Assembly (NCBI RefSeq): GCF_002093115.1
Contig: NZ_NAAD01000001.1
Coordinates: forward strand, 310,001-374,000
Direction of reading: 5' to 3'
Source of the DNA: Geothermobacter hydrogeniphilus
Lineage (GTDB): Bacteria > Desulfobacterota > Desulfuromonadia > Desulfuromonadales > Geothermobacteraceae
Length of the DNA: 64,000 nucleotides
Part shown: positions 42,932 to 51,943 of the stretch, piece by piece
Layout of the letters: every line of letters begins with the position of its first letter
Numbering within the stretch: position 1 is the first letter of the stretch
Program-made: the position numbers and the translations under genes
Notes under the pieces: model-generated
What the model was told of the DNA's origin: nothing
What the model saw: only the letters and a program-made list of their open reading frames with translations
Databases searched by the model: none

Positions 42932-45588
42932 TGGACACCCCCATCCTGGAGTTGGCCGCGCGAGGTCCGCTCCTGACGGCCAACAACCGCCTGGCCGCCA
43001 CCCTGATTTCCCGCTACGATCAGCAACAGGCGGCAACCGGAATTCTCTGCTGGGAACGGCCGGCCATCATGCCCCTGTCCGCCTGGCTGTCCGCCCGCGG
43101 GGATGAACTCGGCCTGACCGCCAGGCTTCTCAATGACGGTCAGGTTCGTCGTCTGTGGGAAGAGATTATTGAAGAGGACATCGCCCGTCACAACGCTTCC
43201 GGATTACTGCAGGTTTCCTCCAGCGCTGAAACCGCATCGGCCGCCCAGCAGTTGTTGCTGCAGTACGGCGGCAACATTGATCGTTATCCTATGAGCGACG
43301 ATGTCGCGGCATTCAGACGCTGGCTGCGGGACTGGGAACGACGTGCCGCGGAAGCGGGCTGGCTGATTCCGGCCGCATTGCCGGGTTTGATCGCCACCGG
43401 CCTGGCGCAGGGCAGAATCAAGGCTCCCGAAATTTTGACCCTCGCCGGGTTCGATCTGCTTCCACCCAGCCTTGAGGATCTGTTGCGGTCGCTTGAAAAT
43501 GCGGGCACGCGTGTCGAGGTCATAACCGATGACGGAGGGCCTGCCCGTTCGGTGAGCCGCTGTTGTGCCACAGATCCGCAGGAGGAGGTGCGCCTCTGCG
43601 CCCGTTGGACGCGGCTGCTGCTGGAGCGGGATCCGCGGGCCCGTATCGGTATCGTTGCCCCGGCTCTGGGGGATTACCTTTCCCTGTTGCGAGACCAGCT
43701 GCAGGCGGAATTGGGCCCGCGGCAGGCTCTGCAGTTCGGAACGGCCCACCCGGCCGGGTTCTCTCTCGGGTCCTGTCTGGCCGAGGAGGGCCCGGTGCGG
43801 CTTGCCCTCACCCTGTTCGGCTGCGGCAACCGGATTGAACTCGCCGAAGCGGGTCTGCTGCTCCGCTCCCCCTTCCTGGGGCACTCTGTCGCGGAGGGCA
43901 GGGCCCGCGCCCTGGCTGACCTGGAACTGCGTAACAACGGCCAGAGCGTGGTGCCGTTGCCGCGTCTCATCCGCATGGTTGAAAAGCTCGGGACGCTTCC
44001 CCGCTTTCTTGCCATTCTGAAGCATCTTCGGGACTGGGTTGCCGATCGTCGTCTCAGGCGGCCCGGGCTTTGGAGTGAACAGATGGCGCGGCTGCTCGAA
44101 GCGGTCGGCTGGCCCGGAGAAGGCGCGATTGACAGCCGCCAGTACCAGCTGGTGGAAAAATTCCTCGACCTGCTGCATCGTCTCGCCAGCCTGGACCTGG
44201 TTTCCTCCCCGGTTGAACGTCACGTTGCCGTCGGTCTTTTGCAGCGCATGGCCCGGGAAACGGAATTCCAGATCGAGGAGGCCCCTTCACGGCTGCAGGT
44301 CCTCGGCCTGCTGGAGTCGAGCGGGCAGTCCTTTGATGCGCTCTGGATGCTGGGAATGCACGACGGCGCGTTTCCGGTCCCGGCGCGTCCCAATCCCTTT
44401 CTGCCCCTGGCGCTGCAGAAGGAGATGGCCATGCCCCATGCCGATGCCGGGCGGGAGCTGGAGTTTGCCCAACGTGCCTGTCAACGCCTGTTTCATGCCG
44501 CCGACCAGGTTGTTGTCAGCTGGCCTGGCAGTATCGACGGGGCTGAATGCCGGCCGAGCCCGCTGCTTGCGGATCTTCCGGAAAACCTGCCCGAGTGTGC
44601 GCCCGGCAACGATCCGCGCCGATTGTTGACTGGCTCCGTTGTTCTTGAGACCTGGCAGGATCCGCAGGGGCCCGGCATCCCCGCCGGCATCCCCTTCAAG
44701 GGAGGTACCGGCATTCTCAAAGACCAGGCACTGTGCCCGTTTCGCGCCTTTGCGCATCACCGTCTGTTGGCGCGGGGGCTTGAATACCCGGACATCGGCC
44801 TTGATCCGATGAGTCGCGGCACCCTCGTTCACGGACTGCTTGAATCCTTCTGGTCCCGGATCTGCAGCCGGCGGCAACTGCTCATACTCAGTGACGAGGA
44901 GCTTGCCCGGGAATTGGCCCGTTCCGCCGAAGATGCCCTGCAGGCCTTTGAGAAGGAAAAACGTCTTGACCTGCCCAACCGTCAGCGTCGGATCGAGCTG
45001 CAGCGTCTGCAACGTGTCGCCCGCAACTGGCTTGAGAAAGAATATGATCGTCCCCCGTTCGAGGTCATCGCGACAGAACAGAGTCGACAGGTGACCATCG
45101 GCAACCTCGCTGTTCGTACCCGCATCGATCGCATCGACCGACTGGAAAACGGTCGGCAGCTGGTTATTGACTACAAGACCGGCAAACCGGATGTGAGCCA
45201 GTGGCTCGATGACCGGGTCAGCGAGCCACAACTGCCGATCTACTGTTTCGGCATGCCGCCGGAAGAGGTCGGCGGCGCCCTCTTCGCGCGGGTCCATTGT
45301 CGACCTGACGAAAACGGTTTTCATGGTCTGCTGCGGACCGACTGCGCCTGGGATGAGCGATCGGCCCGGACCATGGAACGTCTGCTTGATGAATACGGCC
45401 GGGAGGATTTCGACGATGTTCTGCGGCATTGGCGGGCCACCCTTGAACAACTGGCTGATGAGTTTGTCGACGGGCAGGCCAGGGTTGACCCGATCGATGA
45501 GGTCAAGGCCTGTCGTTACTGCGATCTGCTTCCGTTCTGCCGTCGGCTTGAATACGACCTGATGGTTGAGGAGATTCCCCGTGACTGA
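42928..45588 (+). CDS. AddB-like PD-(D/E)XK nuclease, probable DNA repair protein
   Basis: 886-residue partner of the downstream UvrD-type helicase, probably for double-strand break processing. The N-terminal two thirds resemble an inactivated helicase fold as in AddB. The C-terminal nuclease (about 590-880) has DRIDRLENGRQLVIDYKTGK with the catalytic Asp and Lys. Cysteines in ALCPFRAF (about 605) and ACRYCDLLPFC (about 862-872) are positioned like the 4Fe-4S staple of AddB. It overlaps the VanZ-like gene by 4 nt and the helicase gene by 8 nt. From memory it matches a proteobacterial family annotated as probable DNA repair protein, distinct from classical RexB/AddB. Confidence 0.85.
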   Translation: MMDTPILELAARGPLLTANNRLAATLISRYDQQQAATGILCWERPAIMPLSAWLSARGDELGLTARLLNDGQVRRLWEEIIEEDIARHNASGLLQVSSSAETASAAQQLLLQYGGNIDRYPMSDDVAAFRRWLRDWERRAAEAGWLIPAALPGLIATGLAQGRIKAPEILTLAGFDLLPPSLEDLLRSLENAGTRVEVITDDGGPARSVSRCCATDPQEEVRLCARWTRLLLERDPRARIGIVAPALGDYLSLLRDQLQAELGPRQALQFGTAHPAGFSLGSCLAEEGPVRLALTLFGCGNRIELAEAGLLLRSPFLGHSVAEGRARALADLELRNNGQSVVPLPRLIRMVEKLGTLPRFLAILKHLRDWVADRRLRRPGLWSEQMARLLEAVGWPGEGAIDSRQYQLVEKFLDLLHRLASLDLVSSPVERHVAVGLLQRMARETEFQIEEAPSRLQVLGLLESSGQSFDALWMLGMHDGAFPVPARPNPFLPLALQKEMAMPHADAGRELEFAQRACQRLFHAADQVVVSWPGSIDGAECRPSPLLADLPENLPECAPGNDPRRLLTGSVVLETWQDPQGPGIPAGIPFKGGTGILKDQALCPFRAFAHHRLLARGLEYPDIGLDPMSRGTLVHGLLESFWSRICSRRQLLILSDEELARELARSAEDALQAFEKEKRLDLPNRQRRIELQRLQRVARNWLEKEYDRPPFEVIATEQSRQVTIGNLAVRTRIDRIDRLENGRQLVIDYKTGKPDVSQWLDDRVSEPQLPIYCFGMPPEEVGGALFARVHCRPDENGFHGLLRTDCAWDERSARTMERLLDEYGREDFDDVLRHWRATLEQLADEFVDGQARVDPIDEVKACRYCDLLPFCRRLEYDLMVEEIPRD

Positions 45589-48500
45589 CGCCCTGGCGCC
45601 ACCGCAAAATGATCTGCAGGCTCGTCGCGAGGCTCTCGACCCGGGACGTTCCTTTATTGTCCAGGCCCCGGCCGGTTCAGGCAAAACCGAGTTGTTGACG
45701 CAACGACTGCTGGCACTGCTGAGCACGGTTGCCGAGCCGGAAGAGATTCTTGCGATTACCTTTACCCGCAAAGCGGCGGCTGAAATGCGCGGTCGGCTGC
45801 TGGCGTCGCTGCACGACGCAGCGGACAAACCGGCGCCCGATGAGCCGCACGCCCGGCAGACCTGGGGGCTCGCCCGCAAGGCGTTGCGGCATGCCGATCG
45901 CCGGGGATGGGACCTGTTGCGCAATCCAGCGCGACTGCAATTGCAGACCATCGACAGTTTCTGCAGTCTGTTGACTCGACGCATGCCCTGGTTGAGCCGT
46001 TTCGGGGCGCCGCCTCGTATCAGTCAGGATGCCGGAGAACTCTACCGTCTCGCCGGCGAGAAGCTGCTGGCCCGCCTCGAAAGTGGTGAACCGGGCGGGG
46101 ACTCGGTGGCCCTGCTGCTTGATCATCTCGACAATCAGCTCAGCCGTCTGCGGGATATGGTTGTCAGCCTGCTTGGACGACGCGATCAATGGTTGCGTTG
46201 TCTGCTCGACCGTCGCCACCAGCAGGCTCGAGAACAGCTGGAAGAGGGGCTGCGGGGGTTCAGCCGGGAGTTGTTGCAGCGATTGAAAGGGCGGCTTGGG
46301 CAGGACCTGGAAATGCGCCTTTTCCAGGCGGCCGAGGTGGCGGCCGAGAACCTGGCTGACGTCGGAGAAGGGGATCTGCGGGAGTGCCTGGAAAACCGCG
46401 AGTCCTCCCTGGAGGCCGAACTGGCCTGCTGGGACCAGCTGCTGAAGCTGGTTCTGACCGGCAAGGGGATGATCCGCAAAACGGTTAACCGGCACCAGGG
46501 CTTCCCGGCCGGAAAGGCCGCGGCGGAGGCAAAACAGCAGTTTCTGCTGCTTCTTGATCAGTTTGCCGGTCAGCCCGGTCTGCTCGAAGCCCTGAACACC
46601 TTCCGCCGCCGTCCCGATGCCGGCTATGGGGATCCGCAATGGCAGTTGCTCGATGCCCTGATCGAACTGCTGCCACTGGCGGTTGCCGAACTCAACGAAG
46701 TTTTTCGGCAATGCGGCGAAATCGACTTTGTCGAGGTGGCCGGAGCGGCCCTGCGGGCCCTGGGAACAGCGGAAGCGCCGGAAGAACTGCTGCTGCAGTT
46801 CGATGCCCGGTTGCGTCACATTCTGATTGACGAATTCCAGGACACCTCATATATCCAATTTGAGCTGCTCAGGCGATTGACCGCGGGGTGGCAGGCCGGC
46901 GACGGACGGACTCTTTTCCTGGTCGGCGACCCGATGCAGTCGATCTATCGTTTCCGTCAGGCCGAGGTCGGCTATTTCCTGCAGGTCTGCAGGGATGGAA
47001 TCGGCGCCATCCGGCCGACGGCACTTAAACTGGAAGCCAACTTCCGTTCTCAACAGGGGATTGTCAACTGGGTCAACACTGTTTTCAGCACCATCTTTCC
47101 CGTGGATGAAGACATGTTGCGGGGTGCCGTTCCCTACGCGTCCGCGGCCGCGACCAGGGCGATGTTGGCCGGCCCGGCTGTCCAGGGGTGGAGTTTCAGC
47201 GGTCGCCAGGATGAAGCTGAAGCCGAAAAAGTGGTCGAACTGGTGCGCGCCGCGCAGCGTGAACATCCCGACGGCACGGTTGCCGTCCTGGTCCGGGCCC
47301 GCAGCCACCTGGAGCGGATTATCCCGGCCCTTAAAAGAGCCGGGCTGCCTTTTCTGGCCCATGATCTAGACAGCCTTGAGATGCGGCCGCTGATCCAGGA
47401 TCTGCGTGCCCTGACCAGAGCGCTGCTGCATTCGGCCGACAGGGTGAGCTGGCTGGCCCTGGTGCGTGCGCCCTGGTGCGGGCTGTCCCTCGAAGACCTG
47501 CAGCGGCTTATCGGTTCCGACCGGCAGACTCCGCTCTGGCAGCTGTTGCAGGAGCCTGCCGATCGGGGCGAGCTCTTTCCCCGCCTGACCGTGGCCGGTC
47601 AGCAGCGCTGGGAGCGGATCAGACCGGTGATTGCCTCTGCCCTGCAGACACGCGGGCGGGTTCCGTTGCGGCGGCTGGTCGAAACGACATGGCTGGCACT
47701 GGCCGGACCGGCCTGTTGCGATCCATCGGCGCTGCCTGACGCCGAACGTTTCTTCTGCCTGCTCGAAGAACTCGACTGCGGTGGAGACCTTGTCGACTTT
47801 GAGCAGTTGGACCGGCGTCTCAGTCAGCTGTTCGCCGCCCCTGATCCGCAGGCGGGTGACAAGTTGCAGCTGATGACCATTCACAAGGCCAAGGGCCTGC
47901 AGTTCGACACCGTCATCCTGCCGGGACTGGGACGTCCCGCCCCGCGCCAGGACCGCCCGCTGCTCAACTGGATCGACCATCCGGAATACTCGCTGCTGCT
48001 GGCGCCGGTCAGAAGGGCTGACAGCAGCAGTGATGATGCCACTTACCAGGCCATCCAGCATCTGCAGCAGGAGAAGAACCAGCTCGAAACCGATCGGTTG
48101 ATCTACGTTGCCGTCACCCGTGCCATTCGTCGGATTCACCTGCTCGGGCACCTGGAGCAAAGGTCTTCGGGAGAGCTGGAACCGTCCTCTTCCTCGCTGC
48201 TCGGCCGGATCTGGGACCAGGTCGGCGGCCTGTTTGCCGGGCCGCGCGACGCCAATGAGTCAGACGCTGCCCCGCAGCGTCCACCGCAACGGCTGCAGCG
48301 TCTTCCCCTCGAATGGCAGCCGCCACCGCTTGCGGACACGGTTGCAACGCGACAGGAAGGCGTCCAGAGTGCTTCAACAGGACATGGTCGCCTGTCCACG
48401 GAGTTGCGCATCAATTTACGCAGTCAGGAAGGTCGGATGGTCGGCAACCTGGTTCACCAGCTGCTCGAACAGTATGGGCAGCCCGAAACCGTACGGCCGA

Positions 48501-48955
48501 CCCGGGATTTTCTGCGCCAACAGCAGGGGACCTGGAAAAGAAGACTGCTGATGGCCGGGATTGGCGCCCATCGGCTTAAGGATTGCTGCGGGCGTATTCT
48601 GACGGCGATGGAACAGACATTTCACGGCCGACATGCCGACCTGCTCTTTGATCAGGCGACGTCGGTCGCTACCGAATTTGCCCTGCACGGACTGGTCGGC
48701 GGGCAACTGGTTCACGCCGCGATTGACCGTACCTTCATCGACCGGGAAGGACAGCGCTGGATCGTTGATTACAAAACCAGTCAGCCGGCAGCCGAAGAAC
48801 CGGTTGACGCATTTCTGGCCAGGGAAAAAGATCATTACGCCGAACAACTCGGGTTTTACGCGCGCCTGTTTGCCGTCCGTGAACCGGGGCGACCACTTTG
48901 CACGGCGCTCTATTTTCCCTTGATTGACCGCTTGCTCAGGATTGATGAACCATGA
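45581..48955 (+). CDS. AddA-like UvrD/REP helicase-nuclease
   Basis: 1124-residue helicase with a C-terminal nuclease, expected to unwind and degrade broken DNA ends together with the AddB-like protein. SF1 motifs are clear: Walker A APAGSGKTE (about 30), FTRKAAAEM, motif II IDEFQDTS (about 416), GDPMQSIYRFRQAEV, NFRSQQGIV, TIHKAKGLQFDTVILP and YVAVTRAIRRIHLL. The nuclease motif is IDRTFIDREGQRWIVDYKTS (about 1050). GTG 45581 is chosen because GAGGAG lies 7 nt upstream; a TTG at 45566 overlaps that Shine-Dalgarno. The stop overlaps rsgA. Confidence 0.92.
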   Translation: MTDALAPPQNDLQARREALDPGRSFIVQAPAGSGKTELLTQRLLALLSTVAEPEEILAITFTRKAAAEMRGRLLASLHDAADKPAPDEPHARQTWGLARKALRHADRRGWDLLRNPARLQLQTIDSFCSLLTRRMPWLSRFGAPPRISQDAGELYRLAGEKLLARLESGEPGGDSVALLLDHLDNQLSRLRDMVVSLLGRRDQWLRCLLDRRHQQAREQLEEGLRGFSRELLQRLKGRLGQDLEMRLFQAAEVAAENLADVGEGDLRECLENRESSLEAELACWDQLLKLVLTGKGMIRKTVNRHQGFPAGKAAAEAKQQFLLLLDQFAGQPGLLEALNTFRRRPDAGYGDPQWQLLDALIELLPLAVAELNEVFRQCGEIDFVEVAGAALRALGTAEAPEELLLQFDARLRHILIDEFQDTSYIQFELLRRLTAGWQAGDGRTLFLVGDPMQSIYRFRQAEVGYFLQVCRDGIGAIRPTALKLEANFRSQQGIVNWVNTVFSTIFPVDEDMLRGAVPYASAAATRAMLAGPAVQGWSFSGRQDEAEAEKVVELVRAAQREHPDGTVAVLVRARSHLERIIPALKRAGLPFLAHDLDSLEMRPLIQDLRALTRALLHSADRVSWLALVRAPWCGLSLEDLQRLIGSDRQTPLWQLLQEPADRGELFPRLTVAGQQRWERIRPVIASALQTRGRVPLRRLVETTWLALAGPACCDPSALPDAERFFCLLEELDCGGDLVDFEQLDRRLSQLFAAPDPQAGDKLQLMTIHKAKGLQFDTVILPGLGRPAPRQDRPLLNWIDHPEYSLLLAPVRRADSSSDDATYQAIQHLQQEKNQLETDRLIYVAVTRAIRRIHLLGHLEQRSSGELEPSSSSLLGRIWDQVGGLFAGPRDANESDAAPQRPPQRLQRLPLEWQPPPLADTVATRQEGVQSASTGHGRLSTELRINLRSQEGRMVGNLVHQLLEQYGQPETVRPTRDFLRQQQGTWKRRLLMAGIGAHRLKDCCGRILTAMEQTFHGRHADLLFDQATSVATEFALHGLVGGQLVHAAIDRTFIDREGQRWIVDYKTSQPAAEEPVDAFLAREKDHYAEQLGFYARLFAVREPGRPLCTALYFPLIDRLLRIDEP

Positions 48956-49950
48956 ATGATGAGGCTCTGATAAAGCTGGGCTGGCGGCAGATACAGGCTG
49001 AAGCCATGCGCCGCCATGACAGGAAAGGTCTGCTGCCCGGCCGGGTCATCGCGACCACGCGTGATTTCTGCACCCTGCTCACCGGAGAAGATGAACCGGT
49101 TGCGGCGCGCATCCCCGGGCGCCTGCATCATTTGAAAAGACGGGTCGGCGGGTTGTTGCCGGTGGTCGGAGACTGGGTGGTGTTCAAACCGGCCGGGGCT
49201 TCCCGGAGCGCTGTCGTCGAGGAGGTTCTACCGCGGCAGACCTGTCTTTCCCGACAGGCTCCCGGGCGGCGGGGTCGTCTGGTCGAGCAGGTGATTGCCG
49301 CCAATGTCGACACCGTCTTCGTCATCACCGGGCTGGACCAGGATTTCAACCCCCGCCGGATCGAGCGTTACCTGGCGCTGGTCACCGGCAGCGGCGCCCG
49401 CGCCGTGGTGCTGCTCAACAAGGCCGATCTCTGCTCAGATCCGGAACCCTACCGTTTGCAGGTTGAATCCTTCGGCTGCCCGGTTGTCATTCTCAGTGCG
49501 GAGCAGGGGACGGGTCTGGACGCGCTTTCACCCTTCATGACAACCGGTGACACCATTGCCATGCTCGGTTCCTCCGGGGTCGGCAAGTCGACACTGATCA
49601 ATCGCCTGCTGGGAGAAGAACGGCAGCAGGTCGCCACCGTCAGCGAGAGTGACGGCAAGGGGCGCCACACCACCACCCACCGCGAGCTGCTGCGGCTGCC
49701 CGGAGGTGTTCTGCTGATGGATAATCCCGGCATGCGGGAACTTCAACTGTGGAAAGAGACCGCCAGCCTGGAAGAAGCCTTTGAGGATATTTTCGTTCTT
49801 GCCCGCGATTGCCGTTTCAGTGATTGTCGTCATCTTGAAGAACCGGACTGCAGCGTCAAACAGGCGGTGGCCGATGGCCGTCTAGCCGAAGAACGATTCC
49901 AGAGTTTTTTGAAGCTGCAGCAGGAACTCGTCCGGCATGGTGGCCATTGA
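48952..49950 (+). CDS. rsgA: Ribosome small-subunit GTPase RsgA
   Basis: Circularly permuted GTPase in late 30S maturation. The 332-residue protein has an OB fold (about 25-100), G4 NKAD before G1 GSSGVGKST (the hallmark permutation), G3 as DNPG, and a zinc site near the C-terminus (CRFSDCRHLEEPDC). ATG 48952 overlaps the stop of the helicase gene by 4 nt, so it is coupled to the repair pair. Confidence 0.95.
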   Translation: MNDEALIKLGWRQIQAEAMRRHDRKGLLPGRVIATTRDFCTLLTGEDEPVAARIPGRLHHLKRRVGGLLPVVGDWVVFKPAGASRSAVVEEVLPRQTCLSRQAPGRRGRLVEQVIAANVDTVFVITGLDQDFNPRRIERYLALVTGSGARAVVLLNKADLCSDPEPYRLQVESFGCPVVILSAEQGTGLDALSPFMTTGDTIAMLGSSGVGKSTLINRLLGEERQQVATVSESDGKGRHTTTHRELLRLPGGVLLMDNPGMRELQLWKETASLEEAFEDIFVLARDCRFSDCRHLEEPDCSVKQAVADGRLAEERFQSFLKLQQELVRHGGH

Positions 49951-50044
49951 AAGCCGATGACACGCCCTGCGGGGTTGACAGCAGTTAAAGAATGACCGCT
50001 GTTGTGCCGATGAGAGACTCATGACACTCTTGTCGGAGGCCTCC

Positions 50045-50425
50045 ATGCGCGCGCTGGTGATATGTTTGCTGTTTTTTCTTTTGTCCGGCTGTGCGCAGAA
50101 TATCGGGACCGGCAATCATGACCTCTCTCCACGGCTGGCGTCCCTGACATTGCACGCCGGACAGACTACACGCGGCCAGGCGTTTCAGGTTTTCGGCTCC
50201 CCCAGCACCATCTCCTACACCGACCAGGTTCTCTGGCCCTACGCCGGCCATGAGATTCTCTATCCTCCCGGAACGCGTGAAATCTGGAGTTATTTTGCCT
50301 CCAGCGTAACCGGAATGGCGCCGCTGAGTTATTCTCCGGTGCGCAGCCGCCGGCAGTTGATCAAGGTTTTCTTCGACGAACGGGGTATCGTTACCGGTTG
50401 GGACGCCATCCCGTTGAACAACTGA
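50045..50425 (+). CDS. BamE/SmpA-like small lipoprotein
   Basis: 126-residue predicted lipoprotein: LVICLLFFLLSGC lipobox with Cys at about residue 16. The domain that follows (LTLHAGQTTRGQAFQVFGSPSTISY ... WSYFASSV ... LIKVFFDERGIVTGWDAIP) has the two-helix, beta-sheet layout of BamE/SmpA/OmlA. It is probably an envelope protein; it need not be the BAM subunit itself. ATG 50045 is 4 nt after GGAGG; an in-frame ATG at 50021 is the alternative. Confidence 0.72.
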   Translation: MRALVICLLFFLLSGCAQNIGTGNHDLSPRLASLTLHAGQTTRGQAFQVFGSPSTISYTDQVLWPYAGHEILYPPGTREIWSYFASSVTGMAPLSYSPVRSRRQLIKVFFDERGIVTGWDAIPLNN

Positions 50426-50543
50426 GCGCCTGAATCAGGACTTCATTAAAATGATGATTTTTGCTAAGTTGGGATGTGTCGATCCCGGCTTGCGCTTGTG
50501 CAGGTACGCTGCCGGGCTGAAGGCCATTTTTTCGGGAGCGGTC

Positions 50544-51815
50544 ATGAAAACCAGTTCGTCCGTAACTACCACGCCACGTCAGCCATCCAGGCTGCTGCAG
50601 CTGATGGTCATCGTTGCCATGATTTCCATCTCGGTCATTCTGATCCTGGTCGGCAGTGGAATCTACCAGGTTTTCGAACGGCAACTGGTTCAAATCGCTG
50701 AAAAAGATGCTATCCAGGCCGGAAATGACCTGCTTCACCGGGAAGCGGCGAGCTTGTTGCGGACCGGACCTCAGGGCCAGATCGACCTGGCGGTCGACAT
50801 GGACCGATTGGCGCAATTCGACCAGCGCCTGCGTCAGACCCTCAAGCCCTTCAACATCGTCAAGGTTACGATCTTCTCCCCCGAATGGGTTGTCCTCTAC
50901 AGCAGTGACCGGAGCCTGATCGGAACCAATGAATTCGGCAATGATCGGCTCAACCGGGCCCTCAAGGGGACACCCGACTCGCAACTGGTCCAGCATGAAA
51001 AAATCTCCCGCCCCGGAGAACCGCGGCCATCGGTCGTCGATGTGGTGGAAAGTTATATTCCGATCCGGGTCGGAAACGGTCAGGTGATCGGCTGTTTCGA
51101 GATTTATCGCGATGTGACCCGGTATCGGCAGGATCTGTTGACCGGAGTCATTGCCTCGGTGCTGCTGCTGTTGCTGGTGCTCCTCGGAGTCTTCGGGCTT
51201 TCCTATCTTTTTCTCCGCCAGGCGGCAAGACGTCTGCAGGCGGCACAGGATGAAATCCGTCGGGCAACGATCCTCGATGAGTTGACCGGGGTGGCGAACC
51301 GCCGGGAAATTCTGCAACGCGCCGGCATCGAAATTTCCCGTATGCAGCGTCTTGAGGAACAGGCCCTTGAAAACTGCCTGGCACTGCTGGTCATCGATGT
51401 TGATCACCTGCACCTGATCAACCAGGAATATGGACGCGCGGCGGGAGACGATGTTCTGCGTGGGTTGTCGCAGCGGCTTGCCGGTGAGTTGCGCGGCTAC
51501 GATGCCCTCGGTCGTTATGGCGGCGAGGAATTTCTGGTTGTGTTGCCGGCCAGTACGCGAAGCGGTGCCCAGGCCGCCGCCGAAAGGTTTTGCCAAAAGG
51601 TACGCAGCGCACCCTTTGTTGTCGACAACCTGGAAATCGAGGTCACCGTCAGCATCGGCCTGGCCATTGTCAAAGTGCATGAACCTTCCTTTGAACCGGC
51701 CCTGAAAAGGGCCATGGAGGCTCTCGCCCGGGCCAAGCAGCAGGGCTGCAACTGCGTAGTCGGGTCTGAGGCAATTGACCCCCCGGATCATCCGGCGCGA
51801 ATCATGTCCGCCTGA
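50544..51815 (+). CDS. Membrane-bound diguanylate cyclase
   Basis: Makes c-di-GMP from two GTP. The 423-residue protein has a membrane helix (about 20-45), a periplasmic sensor region of about 150 residues, a second helix (about 205-230, VIASVLLLLLVLLGVFGLSYLF), and a GGDEF domain (about 240-410) with DELTGVANRRE and the active GGEEF at 326-330. An RxxD inhibition site (RGYD) lies five residues upstream, so product feedback is expected. ATG 50544 follows GGGAGCGG. The signal sensed is unknown. Confidence 0.92.
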   Translation: MKTSSSVTTTPRQPSRLLQLMVIVAMISISVILILVGSGIYQVFERQLVQIAEKDAIQAGNDLLHREAASLLRTGPQGQIDLAVDMDRLAQFDQRLRQTLKPFNIVKVTIFSPEWVVLYSSDRSLIGTNEFGNDRLNRALKGTPDSQLVQHEKISRPGEPRPSVVDVVESYIPIRVGNGQVIGCFEIYRDVTRYRQDLLTGVIASVLLLLLVLLGVFGLSYLFLRQAARRLQAAQDEIRRATILDELTGVANRREILQRAGIEISRMQRLEEQALENCLALLVIDVDHLHLINQEYGRAAGDDVLRGLSQRLAGELRGYDALGRYGGEEFLVVLPASTRSGAQAAAERFCQKVRSAPFVVDNLEIEVTVSIGLAIVKVHEPSFEPALKRAMEALARAKQQGCNCVVGSEAIDPPDHPARIMSA

Positions 51816-51851
51816 AAATTTCGCCGCGACATGTGGTAAGCTTGTCCCGGG

Positions 51852-51916
51852 CCTGAATCTGTGAGTCCCTTGTCGGCGGACAGCACAAGTCATTGACCTG
51901 CACTCACGGATTCAGG
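51852..51916 (-). repeat. R1 repeat, short copy in inverted orientation
   Basis: 65 bp. The ends CCTGAATCTGTGAGT and ACTCACGGATTCAGG form a 15-base inverted repeat with one mismatch. The interior is the reverse complement of the right-hand block of other copies (GTCAATGACTTGTGCTGT, CGCCGACAAGG). It ends 27 bp before the next gene's start. Confidence 0.7.
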
Positions 51917-51943
51917 CCAGAACCCGGGGGCGGGACATCAACT

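Noticed and set aside
50429-50439. CCTGAATCAGG as an R1 scar
   Set aside because: It is only 11 bp; too short to separate from chance.
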